A model generated the notes under the pieces. The model was given only the letters and a program-made list of their open reading frames with translations, was not told where the DNA came from and did not search any database. From Phoronis australis (taxonomy: Eukaryota > Phoronida > Phoronidae), in NCBI GenBank assembly GCA_002633005.1, contig NMRA01000160.1:502277-566276 (forward strand): DNA of 64,000 nt, in the 5' to 3' direction. The translations under genes were made by a program, and so were the position numbers. This document shows, piece after piece, positions 34,901-46,440 of the stretch (position 1 is its first letter; each line of letters opens with the position of its first letter).

Positions 34901-37746
34901 GTAAGATAACTATTTCTGTCTCCAAATTGTTTGATATTATGGAACATTTGTATTCTTCAAACATGGAGTTTAGCTATCGGTTTTATGTCATAAATACGAT
35001 GACGTTGCTGATTGCCGATCACTTACGGTGAAAGGCCAACGAGTTTCCTCGAGCATGTCGAGAAAGAGGTAGCCCTACAAGATACCCAAGACATTTCCGA
35101 TATTAAAATTGCAAGACAGGAATCAAAACACAACCTGATCCTTACCCGTTTACTCCTTTTGATACACATCTCAGAGCAGCCTTCCTAGCGGAGCTCGTGA
35201 GAGACATCAACTGCAGATCGGTAAGCGCAGCAAAAGAGTATGGTCTGATTAACAGCAGCGCAATTAAGAACTATTCATTGGTAAACTAACATCTCCAATA
35301 CTTGCGTTTGGCCAGTGGCTGTTTTTTGCCCATCACCTGCACTATAGGAAATCGTTTACTGCAAAAAATCGATCGTCAAGCCATACACGAACGATATATG
35401 CTCTCCACACTACGGTGATCATTTATTATTGATGAATTAGTTGATAGGTAATGTTTTGTAAGATTGTCACTTAATTAAATCCACATGCCTTACAGATGTT
35501 TGCCGAGCTTTTGGGAATTGACATCGTTTTTCTATTCAATTAGTCTATTAGGCAATGACGATTTCACATCAAAGTACACTAATTAAATTTCCACTGCACG
35601 TTCCTATCACACATTCTTCTACGTGGTACATCAACCGTTACTCAATTTCCGTATTTTAAAATGGTATAATCGGCGACAAAGCTGAGTATTTGAGATCAAG
35701 AAGGATTCTAACCCACGTCCTCAGCGGTCGCAGTCCGACTTTTTACTAGTACAACTAAAAGCAAAAAAATGCGGCAAGTAACGGTAACCGAGTGTTTTAA
35801 GAGTATTTACCTGTTAAAATCACCGGTCTCAATTTTACCTAATTCTGCCAGATGGCTGGACGCCAACGCTGGGAATCGGCGATTTTTAATAAAATCTCAA
35901 AAATAGATAAGATTTGCTGTTTATACAGCAGTGATCAAATTAGCTGACGACTTCGATAAGTCTGTCCTACTCAAAAATAATCTTCAAATGCGTTTTTCGG
36001 TCCTATATTCGATCGTGTTCCTCAAAATGTCCTTTGCCGAGAAAATTGTACACTGTACGCAGCCCAAAGATAGCCGGAATACGCCGCTAACCATGAATAA
36101 TATTTGTATATTAATAATATTCTGTTTTCTCACGGTGTAATACTTAGACGGGCTGTAGTCACTTTTATAGTAGTTCACAACCAGTGTTATGTAATGATAT
36201 CGGTAGCCAGTTATCTAGAGACGGTTGCTCGGTACAATCTTTAGACTACGCAGGAACGTTACGGCTCCTCGGTCGCGTAAATATTTCCTCCACTAAAAAT
36301 ATTCAACACTTCAAGTAAAGGCTTTTTGACTGCGTGCCAGAAACATTTATGGAACTCCAATTTATTTCATAGAGACGTTAATGTTTTTAAAAATTTTTAG
36401 AACATAAAACATTCACCCTCGGTTAAAAAGTCATCTAGTTGCTCATCACGGGGACATTTCCTTCGCGATAGGTATAAGAGTTGGAGTTTCCATTTGACAC
36501 ATTGTGGATACAATGGAGTAATAAGTACTAATTTCTGATTTATTTCAGCATGGTCTGTTATCAATCGCCCATTTTTTCTCAAGTTCTCTTCTATAATGAA
36601 GCAAAAATTATCTACTTTCCCCGTTCTCAATTAACTGGACCTCGCTTCTCATCATATGCCCACGAACTCTGATCAGTTTTTATCCTTTAGTCTAAACATC
36701 CTCACAAACTCTACCTTCATCCAATTCTGTTCTGTTAGTAAGTTCTTGGTAAGTTCAGTCAACTTTTCTTCACCATCATTCTCTGATTTCTATTTTTCAT
36801 ACTCGAGTATATTCCCTCAAGTTCATTTTTAAAACTACTTACAAATTTGTATTGTTGTTATTTAAAATATTTACACTCTTTAATACAGGCATTTATAATT
36901 AGTTTTAAGTTTGTTGCATATTTTTTGCCTTCAAAATATTGACGCGTGATCGTCATTCGCAAGCGAACTTTCTTCTCAAGCGTTCTTGATTTCCCTCATG
37001 ACGCATTGATTAAGATCATCTTTTCTGGTTTTTCGCTTAAGACAATGGACAGGCTCCACTGTTCTCACAGTGCACTCCATAAGCATAGGCAGATTTAGGG
37101 GGGGGCCTTGGCTGCCGCAAAAATATAAAACAGCAAGATCGTAAGGAAATGTTGAGTTTATTAATTAACCCCGGTAATTAAAATTATACGGATGAAACAA
37201 GATTTAAATGTGTTCAGTTTTAGTGTTTGGGGGGATCCAATTTCAAGAGTCAAATTCTGAACACGGCGCATTCGTAACGGAACTATGGCTAAGTATAGGC
37301 CCTCCCGCGATATCCCAGGCGACCGGCAAAAGCGCTGCGCACTACGACTCCGTTTCCGTCGTCTGCTCCACTGTGCAATGAAGAACATTTACTTCATTTT
37401 TTAAAGAATTTTAAAAAATGGAACCTGAGTGAGTGACGATGAAAAAACAGAAGCTGCTGGTAAGATGTGAATTTTAATCAAAGCCTTAGTGAATCACTCA
37501 GAAACTCATAATTCTCTCTTTGTCAAACCTCAACTTACGACGATTTCTAAAGCAATCCCGTCATTATTGCCAACACGAAAAACGGATTTGGTCTTTTGGG
37601 GATTTGAAGACTATTTTAAATACAACAAATTGGTTAAGAACCGATTGCATAAAATATAAAATGTATAATAGGCATTACAAAAAGAAGTAGGTTTCGCGCG
37701 CAAACGCTGTGGACCATAAACAAGTAGGTATCTTAGTATATGATGA

Positions 37747-37822
37747 GTAGTTAAATAGTGGTGTAGTGGTAAAGCACGCACGTTCTATCCGCCATGTCGT
37801 GAGTTCGAGTCTGCGATATGTG
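37747..37822 (+). other. tRNA-like segment with A and B boxes
   Basis: An A-box-like tggtgtagtggtaaagc and a B-box-like gagttcgagtctgc are correctly ordered about 30 bases apart. A D stem (gtgt/gcac) can form. The anticodon and T stems do not pair, so this is a tRNA pseudogene or the head of a tRNA-derived SINE. Confidence 0.4.
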
Positions 37823-39885
37823 CAGTTTTTCCTGTTTGACACGTTCTCAGTTTTTTGTTTTTTCTTTGCCTTTTTTTCTTGGATAATACTTCAGGAATCA
37901 AGGAAAATGTTTGATTGTTAGAGAGGAAAAACAGAAAAATTTCCTGGGCGAGAGGGGGCAAACCACCCCTCCCGACCTCCCCCCATTCGGTGCTATGCGC
38001 ATCTACAATCGTGGTTTGTGCAAATGCTTACAGCCGGACAAAATGTTGGCCCCCCCTCCTTGTGATATCCTAGATCCGTCACTGATTAGGTCTAGTTTTG
38101 AAGCAGCACTTCACCCTTTTTTAGCAGTCAATGTTGAATTCTTAACTGAAGTGTTTTGGGTTTTGAAAATATTATCACCTGGCCCTCGTCAGTCAGATCT
38201 TGGAACTATTGCCGACTCGTTATAATAAAGGCCAGATGCGGGATAAGCCTATGAACGGTCACGAACGCACAGCTGCCATAAGTTCACAGCAGTACTGACG
38301 CAACGATTTCCAGCTAGCGTGCCTTCTACCCTCAATGACTACTACCTTCCTGTGTAGGCCTACGTGCAGTGAATGGGCTCCGTTCCGTAGAATCGAAACA
38401 TGATTATCCACTTGCAGCAAGAAAGTTTCGCTATGAAACTAAAATAAGCTGGGAATTCTGTCTCATAATTTGTCCCATGACTCAAAATTCTGTAGAATTC
38501 AACTGAAAGCGCTAATGATTTCTCAATTACTATACTCGTTGACACTCGGCGCCTTACGCTCGCGTGATTTTGCTTGATCCTAGTTCGTGAACCTCGCTGG
38601 TTCCCTGCGTGTCCGGGGGTAGAGGACGCGCAGCCGGGTATCAGAGACCGTAGAGGGACAAACCACGGAGCGAAATTCCATTGGACGGCCACTGACTGTT
38701 GTTTCATGGTCTGTAGAGATGTCTAGCGGGCGTGCGTGCAGGCAAACCAATATGGCAAGATACGACGGCTCCAGTCGGTAAAAACGCAATGGTGCTTTTT
38801 GCGATGCCTGCGGCTACAGCAAAAGCCGGAATTGAAAATTCATGACTGATTGCTTCCCCACTGATCACGATAGATGATGTTCATGATTGAAATAAAGAAT
38901 GTTGATGTCTTTGCAGGTATTCCGCAGCACATGTTTTATAACTGATTGGTATCAGTTGAGCTTGGCAGTCATTGGTTAGCGTTAAGGAAAAAAAATCGCT
39001 GACTGGGAACGGTTTTTAGCCTTGTCAACATCTTTGCGAACCAAGTTTTCTGCCTAATGCAAATATTTCGTTTCTGCAGTAATGTCAGCCGCGTGGCCGA
39101 TTCAACCGGTATGTTATTCATACTGTGTGCATCAATACAGGGCAGCAACGCAAACAAAGTCAGCAACAGTAGAAAAATGCACGCCGAAAAGGCACACTTA
39201 TTTCAATGTTGCGATGTCCATGGTCTGTAGGCGGTGCACCACACTGGGGGCTATAGCACCCTTTTTTCAGTGCTGCGCCGCCCACGTCGATAGGGTTAAA
39301 CAGGACTCTAGTGTCTGCATAAGGATAGGCAGCGTTCACATGTTACGTCATCCAAAATTTGCCTCTTTTACACCCGTTCTTTCCCTGTTCACAAAATTAC
39401 CCCTTTGATCAACGTCGAATTACGTCATCACAGCCACCCCCCTTGTTTAGGCAGTCACGTAGTGGGTCTGTAGTTTTCGTACATCGTGTTTACTAAGGCA
39501 AGCCTAGTGAAATGTGATCAAATTTTGGAAATGGCACGGGTCCCCGTTTTGGAACTAGAAATTTCCCTGGGCGAACCAGGTTCCCGACGATATGTACTGT
39601 GATGCAGATATTCTAATAAACTAGGAGTCCAATCCCCTAACCCTTCGTCGGCTTTTCGAAACCCCGTCTTCCCCTCGAGCGACGACGTAATAGGTGAACA
39701 CTGAATTACATACGTCACACATGAGAGAAAAGCGGCATATTTATATTTTGAATCTCCAGAAACACTACTAGGCCTATCTGAAAGGAGATCTGTGTAACAG
39801 TGCCTTGAGTAACGAGGACCGAAAAAAAAAAACGCGTACCACTTTGCCCATAGGGTCACAACCATCTCCAATACAAAATCTTCAG

Positions 39886-40103
39886 TATATGTGTGCAACA
39901 CGAAACTGAAAACCCCCATCAAGTCCAGCACATACTCTCAAGTTGACATCCCACAGCTTTCCACAGATGAAAGAAACTTGCGAACACCCAAGTCTCCCGG
40001 AGACATTTGGGATTGCATTGGAAGCAAAGCACGTGACCACACTAGCTTTACTCGCCAGTGTCCTGCATCGAGGGGAGGCAAATTAAGTGAAAAGAAAGGT
40101 TGA
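39886..40103 (+). CDS. Possible terminal exon, gene unknown
   Basis: The acceptor, aaaatcttcag, has a poor pyrimidine tract. With one carried base the frame is open for about 72 residues to TGA at 40101. It is polar, with KLKTPIKSSTYSQVDIPQL, then RTPKSPGDIWDCIGSKARD. The composition is protein-like and its phase suits the exon ending at 34900. The stop lies only 16 bases from the tropomyosin poly(A) signal on the other strand, so the genes would meet tail to tail. Confidence 0.3.
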
Positions 40104-40118
40104 GGTGTACAGTAAAGG

Positions 40119-40124
40119 TTTATT
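40119..40124 (-). terminator. tpm: Distal poly(A) signal of tropomyosin
   Basis: AATAAA on the - strand, about 1.07 kb after the stop of exon 9c. It is the only clear signal downstream of that exon, giving a 3' UTR of about 1.1 kb. Confidence 0.45.
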
Positions 40125-40768
40125 TGGTTAAAACAAACACAGGCATCATATTCAATGTATCAAGCTCAAAGATAATGAAGAAAATTTGCAAGTTCGCCGC
40201 TGATCTTCTACCAGACAGAACTTATGGAAGGAGGCAAAGGCCATCTCTGATGAATTAAATACATAAAACCATCTACAATTAAACACGCATACGCTACATT
40301 CTGTCCGGCCATCACCATTATAAAATGTAACGCCAAAACATTGCATACACCACCACGTGGAAACTATGTTGTCCATACAAAAGCTTACTATAAGAACATA
40401 TACAAAGACATGTTGTTAATGTACATTTCTTTCACAATACAAGTTATATAAGTTCTGTGCTCATTCCGAGCAGCAGTTGACTATTTGTTCTGCTAACTTC
40501 TAGAATCATGACCCAACTAGTTCCAGCCACTACATTTCCGGTGAAGTGTACTACAAAGGTCACTTATGATCGACATGTTTGCCTGTATAAGTGTGTGTGT
40601 GTGTGCACGCAAAGGCCTTCATTGAAGGAAGTCTTATCCTACTCAGTTCTACCGGCAATTCAAATTGAAATGATCCTGTTGATCCTTACATTTACACAAT
40701 ACGACTTTCAACGTGACCCCCTGTGCCATCGCTGAACGGTGTTGCAGTGCTGAGTAAGCGGTGTTGAA

Positions 40769-40978
40769 ATGCCCAAAAAGAACCCATCACCAAGTCCCAG
40801 GAAGCAGGCAGCCAGAGGGGAGCTGGGGGTCAGTGATGAGTTCCTCACAAACCATAGCACTGCAGCAGCGTTCACCCAGACGGCTGACGGGCTCCAAGTG
40901 AACGTGACGAATGATGAAGGCTACACTTTCGAAATGCTTCAGTTGAGTCCAAGTAAAGCAGTCCCACTGTTCTGCTAG
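40769..40978 (+). other. Unexplained open frame antisense to the tropomyosin 3' UTR
   Basis: 69 codons starting MPKKNPSPSPRKQAARGEL from an ATG with G at -3, ending at a TAG. An in-frame stop precedes the ATG by 15 bases, so it would be a complete small frame. The composition is balanced and protein-like, but there is no known domain, no splice support and no nearby poly(A) signal before about 41518. It could be chance. Confidence 0.2.
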
Positions 40979-41194
40979 TATTCAAGTTCACTTGTTCGAT
41001 TGGTAGGAGTCTTGTAAAATTTTAACAACGCCGTTTTGACATAAGTAGATAACCACGGTATGAAGGAGTCCACCGAAACCTTGGCGAGAGATAAACTGTG
41101 GTCGCAGTGTATTACAAAGCTGATGAGAGAAAGCTACTTTCTAAGGCTAGCCAGAAATTATGTAAGCGCATTGTACAATTCACAGTCGTTCTTC

Positions 41195-41277
41195 CTACAT
41201 TGCCACCAGATCTGACAACGTTTGGTCCAACTCTGTACTAACGTCCTTGTACCTCTCCTGTTCAACACTCAGCTCAC
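41195..41277 (-). CDS. tpm: Tropomyosin exon 9c (alternative C terminus)
   Basis: The acceptor is ccattgtag and the stop TAG. It takes one carried base and encodes 27 residues, GELSVEQERYKDVSTELDQT then LSDLVAM. The KY/RYK-S-ELD-TL pattern is the classical tropomyosin C-terminal overlap region, which forms the head-to-tail joint and binds troponin T in muscle forms. This copy is closest to the conserved KYKAISEELD pattern. Confidence 0.88.
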
Positions 41278-42101
41278 CTACAATGGGACAAGAGTTGCAA
41301 ATGAACCAGTACACCAGGCACAGTGAAGCATCGAGACAAAGCCATAAGGACACTAGGGGAAAAAACATTTACTAACATGTTAGTAATCCAGTACATGCTT
41401 GAAATGATTTGCTTTAGTTTATCAACTGTTTGTTGTGTAGTGAACAATAATCGCACACTTCATCAAAGACATTGGAACTGGTCTGAGGGTGGGTGAGTAA
41501 AAACTTCCTCGTACACAATAAAAAAACAACGCATCAATGCAGGTTAAACTATTAGTACAACTCAAATGCTAATAAAGTAAGCCAGTGCAGTGCTAGATTT
41601 ACACGAGGAGAGACACACGAAACCAAAATCAACAACAGCCAAACGTGACGGGTAGCAGGAGGGACATTCTTCCTCCCTCACGCACCGCGTTCTTGTGAAC
41701 AGTGGTCTTCCTCTCTTCAAACCTGCAGTTCTGTTCTCATTCACTGCAATTCTGTTCTTACGAACACATGTCTGTCATTATCATAATGCCAAACATATTC
41801 CCAGTTTCATTACACGGGACCATTGGATACATCGTACCAAGCACGTTCTACCTAATGTCAAGCACATGCCTCGGTCAACCAAAAATAGGGGTTCATAAGA
41901 AAGTGAATGTGTGCGCAAGAACTAAATTGACATACGTAACAAAAACTTACAGCTTGTGAGAACAGAACTGCACTCGAAAGACGTTGCTCACGAGAATGAT
42001 TGCGATTCATAAGGGCGGAAGATTGTCTATCCTGGGTAGGCAACTAAACAAGGAAATATTGTAGAAAAGATCTCGTAACTTACAGCCGCACAATAAACTC
42101 A

Positions 42102-42184
42102 TCACATATCACCCAGTTCCCTACACATGTCTTCGAATTGCTCCTGATATTTTGCCCCCTTGGCTTTTTCATCTTGTTTCTCCG
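42102..42184 (-). CDS. tpm: Tropomyosin exon 9b (alternative C terminus)
   Basis: The acceptor is ggcttttgcag and the stop TGA. It has the same length and phase as 9a and 9c. The 27 residues (AEKQDEKAKGAKYQEQFED then MCRELGDM) are the most divergent of the three, with a cysteine six residues from the end and no serine/threonine-rich tip. The tail determines end-to-end overlap and actin affinity, so this isoform may behave differently. Confidence 0.85.
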
Positions 42185-43588
42185 CTGCAAAAGCCAGGTA
42201 ATCTAACAACATGCGATCACGAGAAAACAGACAGGTGGCAGAGATCACCTTGTGACAACAGGTAGTACTGGACCACAGCAGCAGTCAAGGTCACTAGACA
42301 AACAGTCTAAAACCATTGACAGTCGGTCAAGTATGTAACCCTTGTCCAGTCATGACGGGGGGCATTCAATCAACCGAACCTCGCCTTCTGATAATTGTGT
42401 GTGTCTAGCGAATACCGATAGAGGAGCTATTGTGCCGAAAATGTAGAACGATGTCTAGCAAGGGAGACTACTGCAATCAAGGAAGCGCGCGTGTGTATGC
42501 ATGTGTGTATGTGTTCAAGCGTGTGTGGTTTTGTGCGAGCATATTTTTCTCAATTTTGCAGTTGTTAGTGAGACACACTGTGAGTGTTCAGAGTGGGACT
42601 TCGAAAGCATAGTTAACTAGTCGAACAGTCAACTACCACATTTACTACTACTACTACTTCTACTACAGTGGACCTTCACCCCAGATGGTTGGAGGAGAGC
42701 GCAGGCCGTTGCCTGGCAATTGCATTACAGCAAGGGCTGGTGTTCCAACTGGCAAATGCTCGGCATTCGTAAAGAATATAGACAGTGATGACAAAGCAAC
42801 CCAGAGGAGAGTCAACAACCGAACGTCATCCACACAAATCACGTGTTTGTGTGTATGCACAACATGGGAACCTCCAACACAGGCACCAAACAGCTCGGTC
42901 ATTTTCGCTCTATCTTGATACTACACTAAACAGAATGCTCGCAACCAAAGAACCTCTTGCATTCAACAGAGAAGCCAAATTCCGTTGTCTACAGTACAGT
43001 AGAGTCTTAACCACTTTCTACAATTGTCGAAACTTCCCACATCAAAGTTTTACAACGATGACAAGACAGATGGAAATGAATCTCAGATTCACTTCGTTAC
43101 CGACAACACAAGAGAGGTTGAAAAGGAACACATCACATAGCGGGGAATACGAAAAGCAATTATAAAGAAAAATGTTACCCAGCAACAGAGTGACACTGGA
43201 AAGGGAGGAATGTTCAACCATAGATTATGCCGATAAAAATTCTAAACTTCGAAAAATCACTTTCACCTTCCGATTTTTCCACGAGTTTCTACTTAGTCCG
43301 CAAGCAGTGCACTTTAGCTTCGCACAAATGGGTAATTGAATTTTACATCAACGTGACGAGAATAGGTGCATGAGGAACACCTGACTCACGAAACAAAGTT
43401 AAGTGGCGTCACATACATTTGAGGAAAGGTCGAGGACACAAGCCTCGATTTTGGAAGGCGACAGCAAAGCTGCCACTTCATTGCGGTCTATGGTTAAACT
43501 GAGAGAAAAGTCAAGTGTTTTGTACTGTTGTGAGCTTTTACACTCTCTAATCCAGTGTGTGTGGTTATGTAGCGGGCCTCTTACTAAG

Positions 43589-43671
43589 CTAGACGTCGTT
43601 GAGTTCACCGAGGGCCATATCCATTTCTGCCTTGACTTGAAGAGCATACTCTTTCTCTTTCACCACTTCGT
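43589..43671 (-). CDS. tpm: Tropomyosin exon 9a (alternative C terminus)
   Basis: The acceptor is catgatttcag and the stop TAG. The 27 residues DEVVKEKEYALQVKAEMDMA then LGELNDV resemble the tropomyosin C-terminal end that begins DE/DD-V-KEKE. It is the first terminal exon met after exon 8, 1.6 kb away. Confidence 0.87.
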
Positions 43672-43964
43672 CTGAAATCATGCCACCACGCTCAAGGTAG
43701 ATGCATGCCTCCTGTCACAACTGTGGACAGACTCTGGCCAGATGGCTATGTGACCACCAGTGCTACTGCAACGCTGTTGCCAACGGTGAAAGATGACCAA
43801 TGTTCCAATACATAACGCCAAAGGGTTTATATTCACAGGCTTAGACTAATAGAATAGACAATCCTGCTCAATGTGTAGGTAAATGAAAAACTACAAACTG
43901 CCTCAGTATGAAGAGATCTCTTAGCATAGCTCATTGGTCATTTTACTTGAATACAACTGGTTCT

Positions 43965-44110
43965 CTGTTTAAGATTATGTCAAACCCTAGAAAAATAACC
44001 AAATCTGGCTAACTTAAGAAAACCATATCTCAGAAATAGCCAATCAGATTCATTTGGAACATTCAGATATTATGCTTTATGCACTGTAGTTCTAAAAATG
44101 TCTGTATGGC
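43965..44110 (+). repeat. Dispersed repeat, copy 4 of 4
   Basis: It reads agattatgtcaaacccta, then accaaatctggctaactta, then catatctcagaaatagcca, followed by tggaacattcagatat. It is collinear with copy 1 at 4555. It lies in the tropomyosin intron between exons 8 and 9a. Confidence 0.65.
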
Positions 44111-45280
44111 CGCATAAACATCCAATCAGATGGCTGTATTTTCAGAACACATCCAATCACATGATTGTCTTTTAGACAGAAATTTAAAAAAATGTCTTTC
44201 TGTACATTTAAACATCAAGGTAACTAAAGAAAGAGACAGCTGAGGTCAGAGTACAAATTCTTACAGAGATGAGCTTGACTTAACATTCACCACCTTAACA
44301 CAAAGGTCACCGGGTCGCTAGCACAGTTGGCACGTCAGCGTGATTCAGTCAAAACTGATGGTCACTCACCTGGCTGGAGTCTGGCCAATTGGCACATCCA
44401 GTAATGGATGAACCAAACAAACTCACTAATTAACTTCACAATGCAACTGAACCAATATTATAAGAAATTAAACATATCTGCTGTTATTCTTAAGTAAACA
44501 TGCCATGAACCTTGGTTCTCAGGATCACACAGGCACAACGCCATCTAATGTCCGTTTTAGGTGAAAGGCAAAAATCAACTACCAAATGTCTACAATAAGG
44601 AATGCCATGCCGTTAAATCACTGAACTCTTAATGGTGAAGGGACCATATGCACAAGAAGCAAATGGTGAACTGGTTCGAGTCAAAACTTGTTGCTGCATG
44701 CGGACTATGGTTATGCCAGCTATCGACTTTAGAGTGGATTTCAAAAACAGCAGTCTTTATTCGGCAAACTGGTAACAGGCATTGTACAACTTTCCTAGTT
44801 AAAGCCACATACGAGCAGTAATTGGGTCACGAGTTCAAGTCAGAAAGAGCTAAGTACATATGCTGATCTTTCAGTGGAAAAAGAAACATAATTTGTGACA
44901 CAACATCAAGTGAAAAATTATACTTTCTCCTACAATACTTCGCTGAAACCAGCATGAGTGAGGAAAGAAACCAAAATCATTGGTGTCAAAAGGCCAACAG
45001 TTGTGAACTACAAAGCTCGTGGCCATGAAAAAATTCCACTTGACTAAACATGTATTCTTATGAAACTAGGAATGCCGACTCAACACACTTGTAAACTATA
45101 AAGGTTTTTTATGTACATGGTCTCAAGGCACAGTATGTGACTTTAACAGAATGAGGCATTCACTCAGGACAATATTTACAATGAGCAACTTTAAAGTCGA
45201 CATGAACTGCCAAACATCAACTGTCATTATAAAGGTGCCTCGAGAGAACGTAACCCCATTTGACCAGCATGCAACAGTAC

Positions 45281-45350
45281 CTTCAAGCCTGTCCACCTCC
45301 TTCTGCAGTTTCTGTGACTGTCTCTCGCCTTCTTGAGCGCGAGACTCAGC
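45281..45350 (-). CDS. tpm: Tropomyosin exon 8
   Basis: The acceptor is gtttgtttcag and the donor GAAG|gtactg. It is 70 bp, entering in phase 0 and leaving one base that all three exon 9 copies accept. The peptide AESRAQEGERQSQKLQKEV then DRLE matches the canonical AETRAEFAERSV...LE pattern at residues 235-257. Only one copy was found. Confidence 0.93.
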
Positions 45351-46377
45351 CTGAAACAAACGGTGAAACAAGGTTAGACAATCATACAATAAGACTTGAG
45401 TTCACAGTCGTACACCCACATTAAGCTCAAACATTCTCAACAAGCAATTCAATTGCTCGAGAACACCAAACTGTACTCCAGATTCCACTAAAAAACAGAC
45501 TAATACCATCACATCGAATCTGAAAGTTTTCCTTAAGTATGCTCCTACGAGATTGGTCAATTTTCGAGTCGAGCCTCAAATACCGTGTGAGCCCAAGTCT
45601 TCATAAGAATCAACTCATAACAGGGTCAGCTGACAAGTGCTCAAGAAATGAACAGAGCGCATAGAGACCAGTCTCTTTATAAGACAACAATACCAAATCA
45701 ACATTCATAACCAGCTCCTGGACTCCAGGATATGAACCTGTCAGAAACATTTCACAAGAACGACAACAAACTAAAATAAAAGTGCATGTGAAATCACACA
45801 ACAGTACGATAAACCCTGTTGTAATGACAAGCTCAAAGGTGGCACTAATGGAACAATTCTACTTTTAAAATAAATGCATGTGTCCAGTTAGTCGTGCGAG
45901 ACCTTATCCACAACGAGCCCAAGCAGTGTCACAGCTTTTTCTCAATTAGCACAGCTTAATGAACGCAGACAAAATGACCTGCAACGACTGGATGCAAGTT
46001 GAATTCAGGTTATAGTCACTTACAGGGGTTCGGCATTTTGAGAACCTCTACAGAACAAAGAGTGTCAAACTTCTTCTCAAAATCCAGGATTCCCACAAGT
46101 TACTATTGACAAATTCTACACGGTAGCCATCCGCCACGACAAGGAATTTACAGAAAAGTTGGAAACACTAACCTATATTGCTTATAATGTTGCCAAGATT
46201 TATATGGTCAAGGACTTTTCAAGGACATTTGCAGGTAGTTCATGGCATACTCAATGCAAATTCAAGACCACTAAAGTTAAAGTTTGTGTACATTAACCCA
46301 AAACACTGGAAAGTCTTTAAGAACTGCGCACCCTCCACAAGAAGCCTGAGGTGCCCAGTCTACGGACGATACCTTAC

Positions 46378-46440
46378 CTCCTTCAGTCTAGCAGTCAAGT
46401 CACGAATAGCTATCTCAAAAGTATCTTCTCTTTGGTTGGA
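46378..46440 (-). CDS. tpm: Tropomyosin exon 7
   Basis: The acceptor is gtttttccag and the donor AAGGAG|gtaagg. It is 63 bp, phase 0 to 0, with residues SNQREDTFEIAIRDLTARLK then E. It corresponds to the canonical (Y/A)SQ(K/R)ED-YEE-IK-L-DKLKE segment, residues 214-234. Confidence 0.93.

Larger units (their letters stand above)
33853..39885. other. Mostly non-coding stretch
   Basis: Apart from the possible exon at 34794-34900 and a tRNA-like segment at 37747-37822, no gene is supported over 6 kb. Fragments of G- or C-run repeats lie at about 37090-37110 and 37950-38090 (ending ctagatccgtcactga). The open frame on the - strand at 39518-39931 begins without an ATG and has no recognisable domain. 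Confidence 0.4.

Noticed and set aside
39518-39931. 137-codon - strand open frame just downstream of tropomyosin
   Set aside because: The listed start is GTG, the composition is odd (FFFF, WAKWYAFFFF), and there is no domain. It also overlaps the possible + strand exon at 39886.
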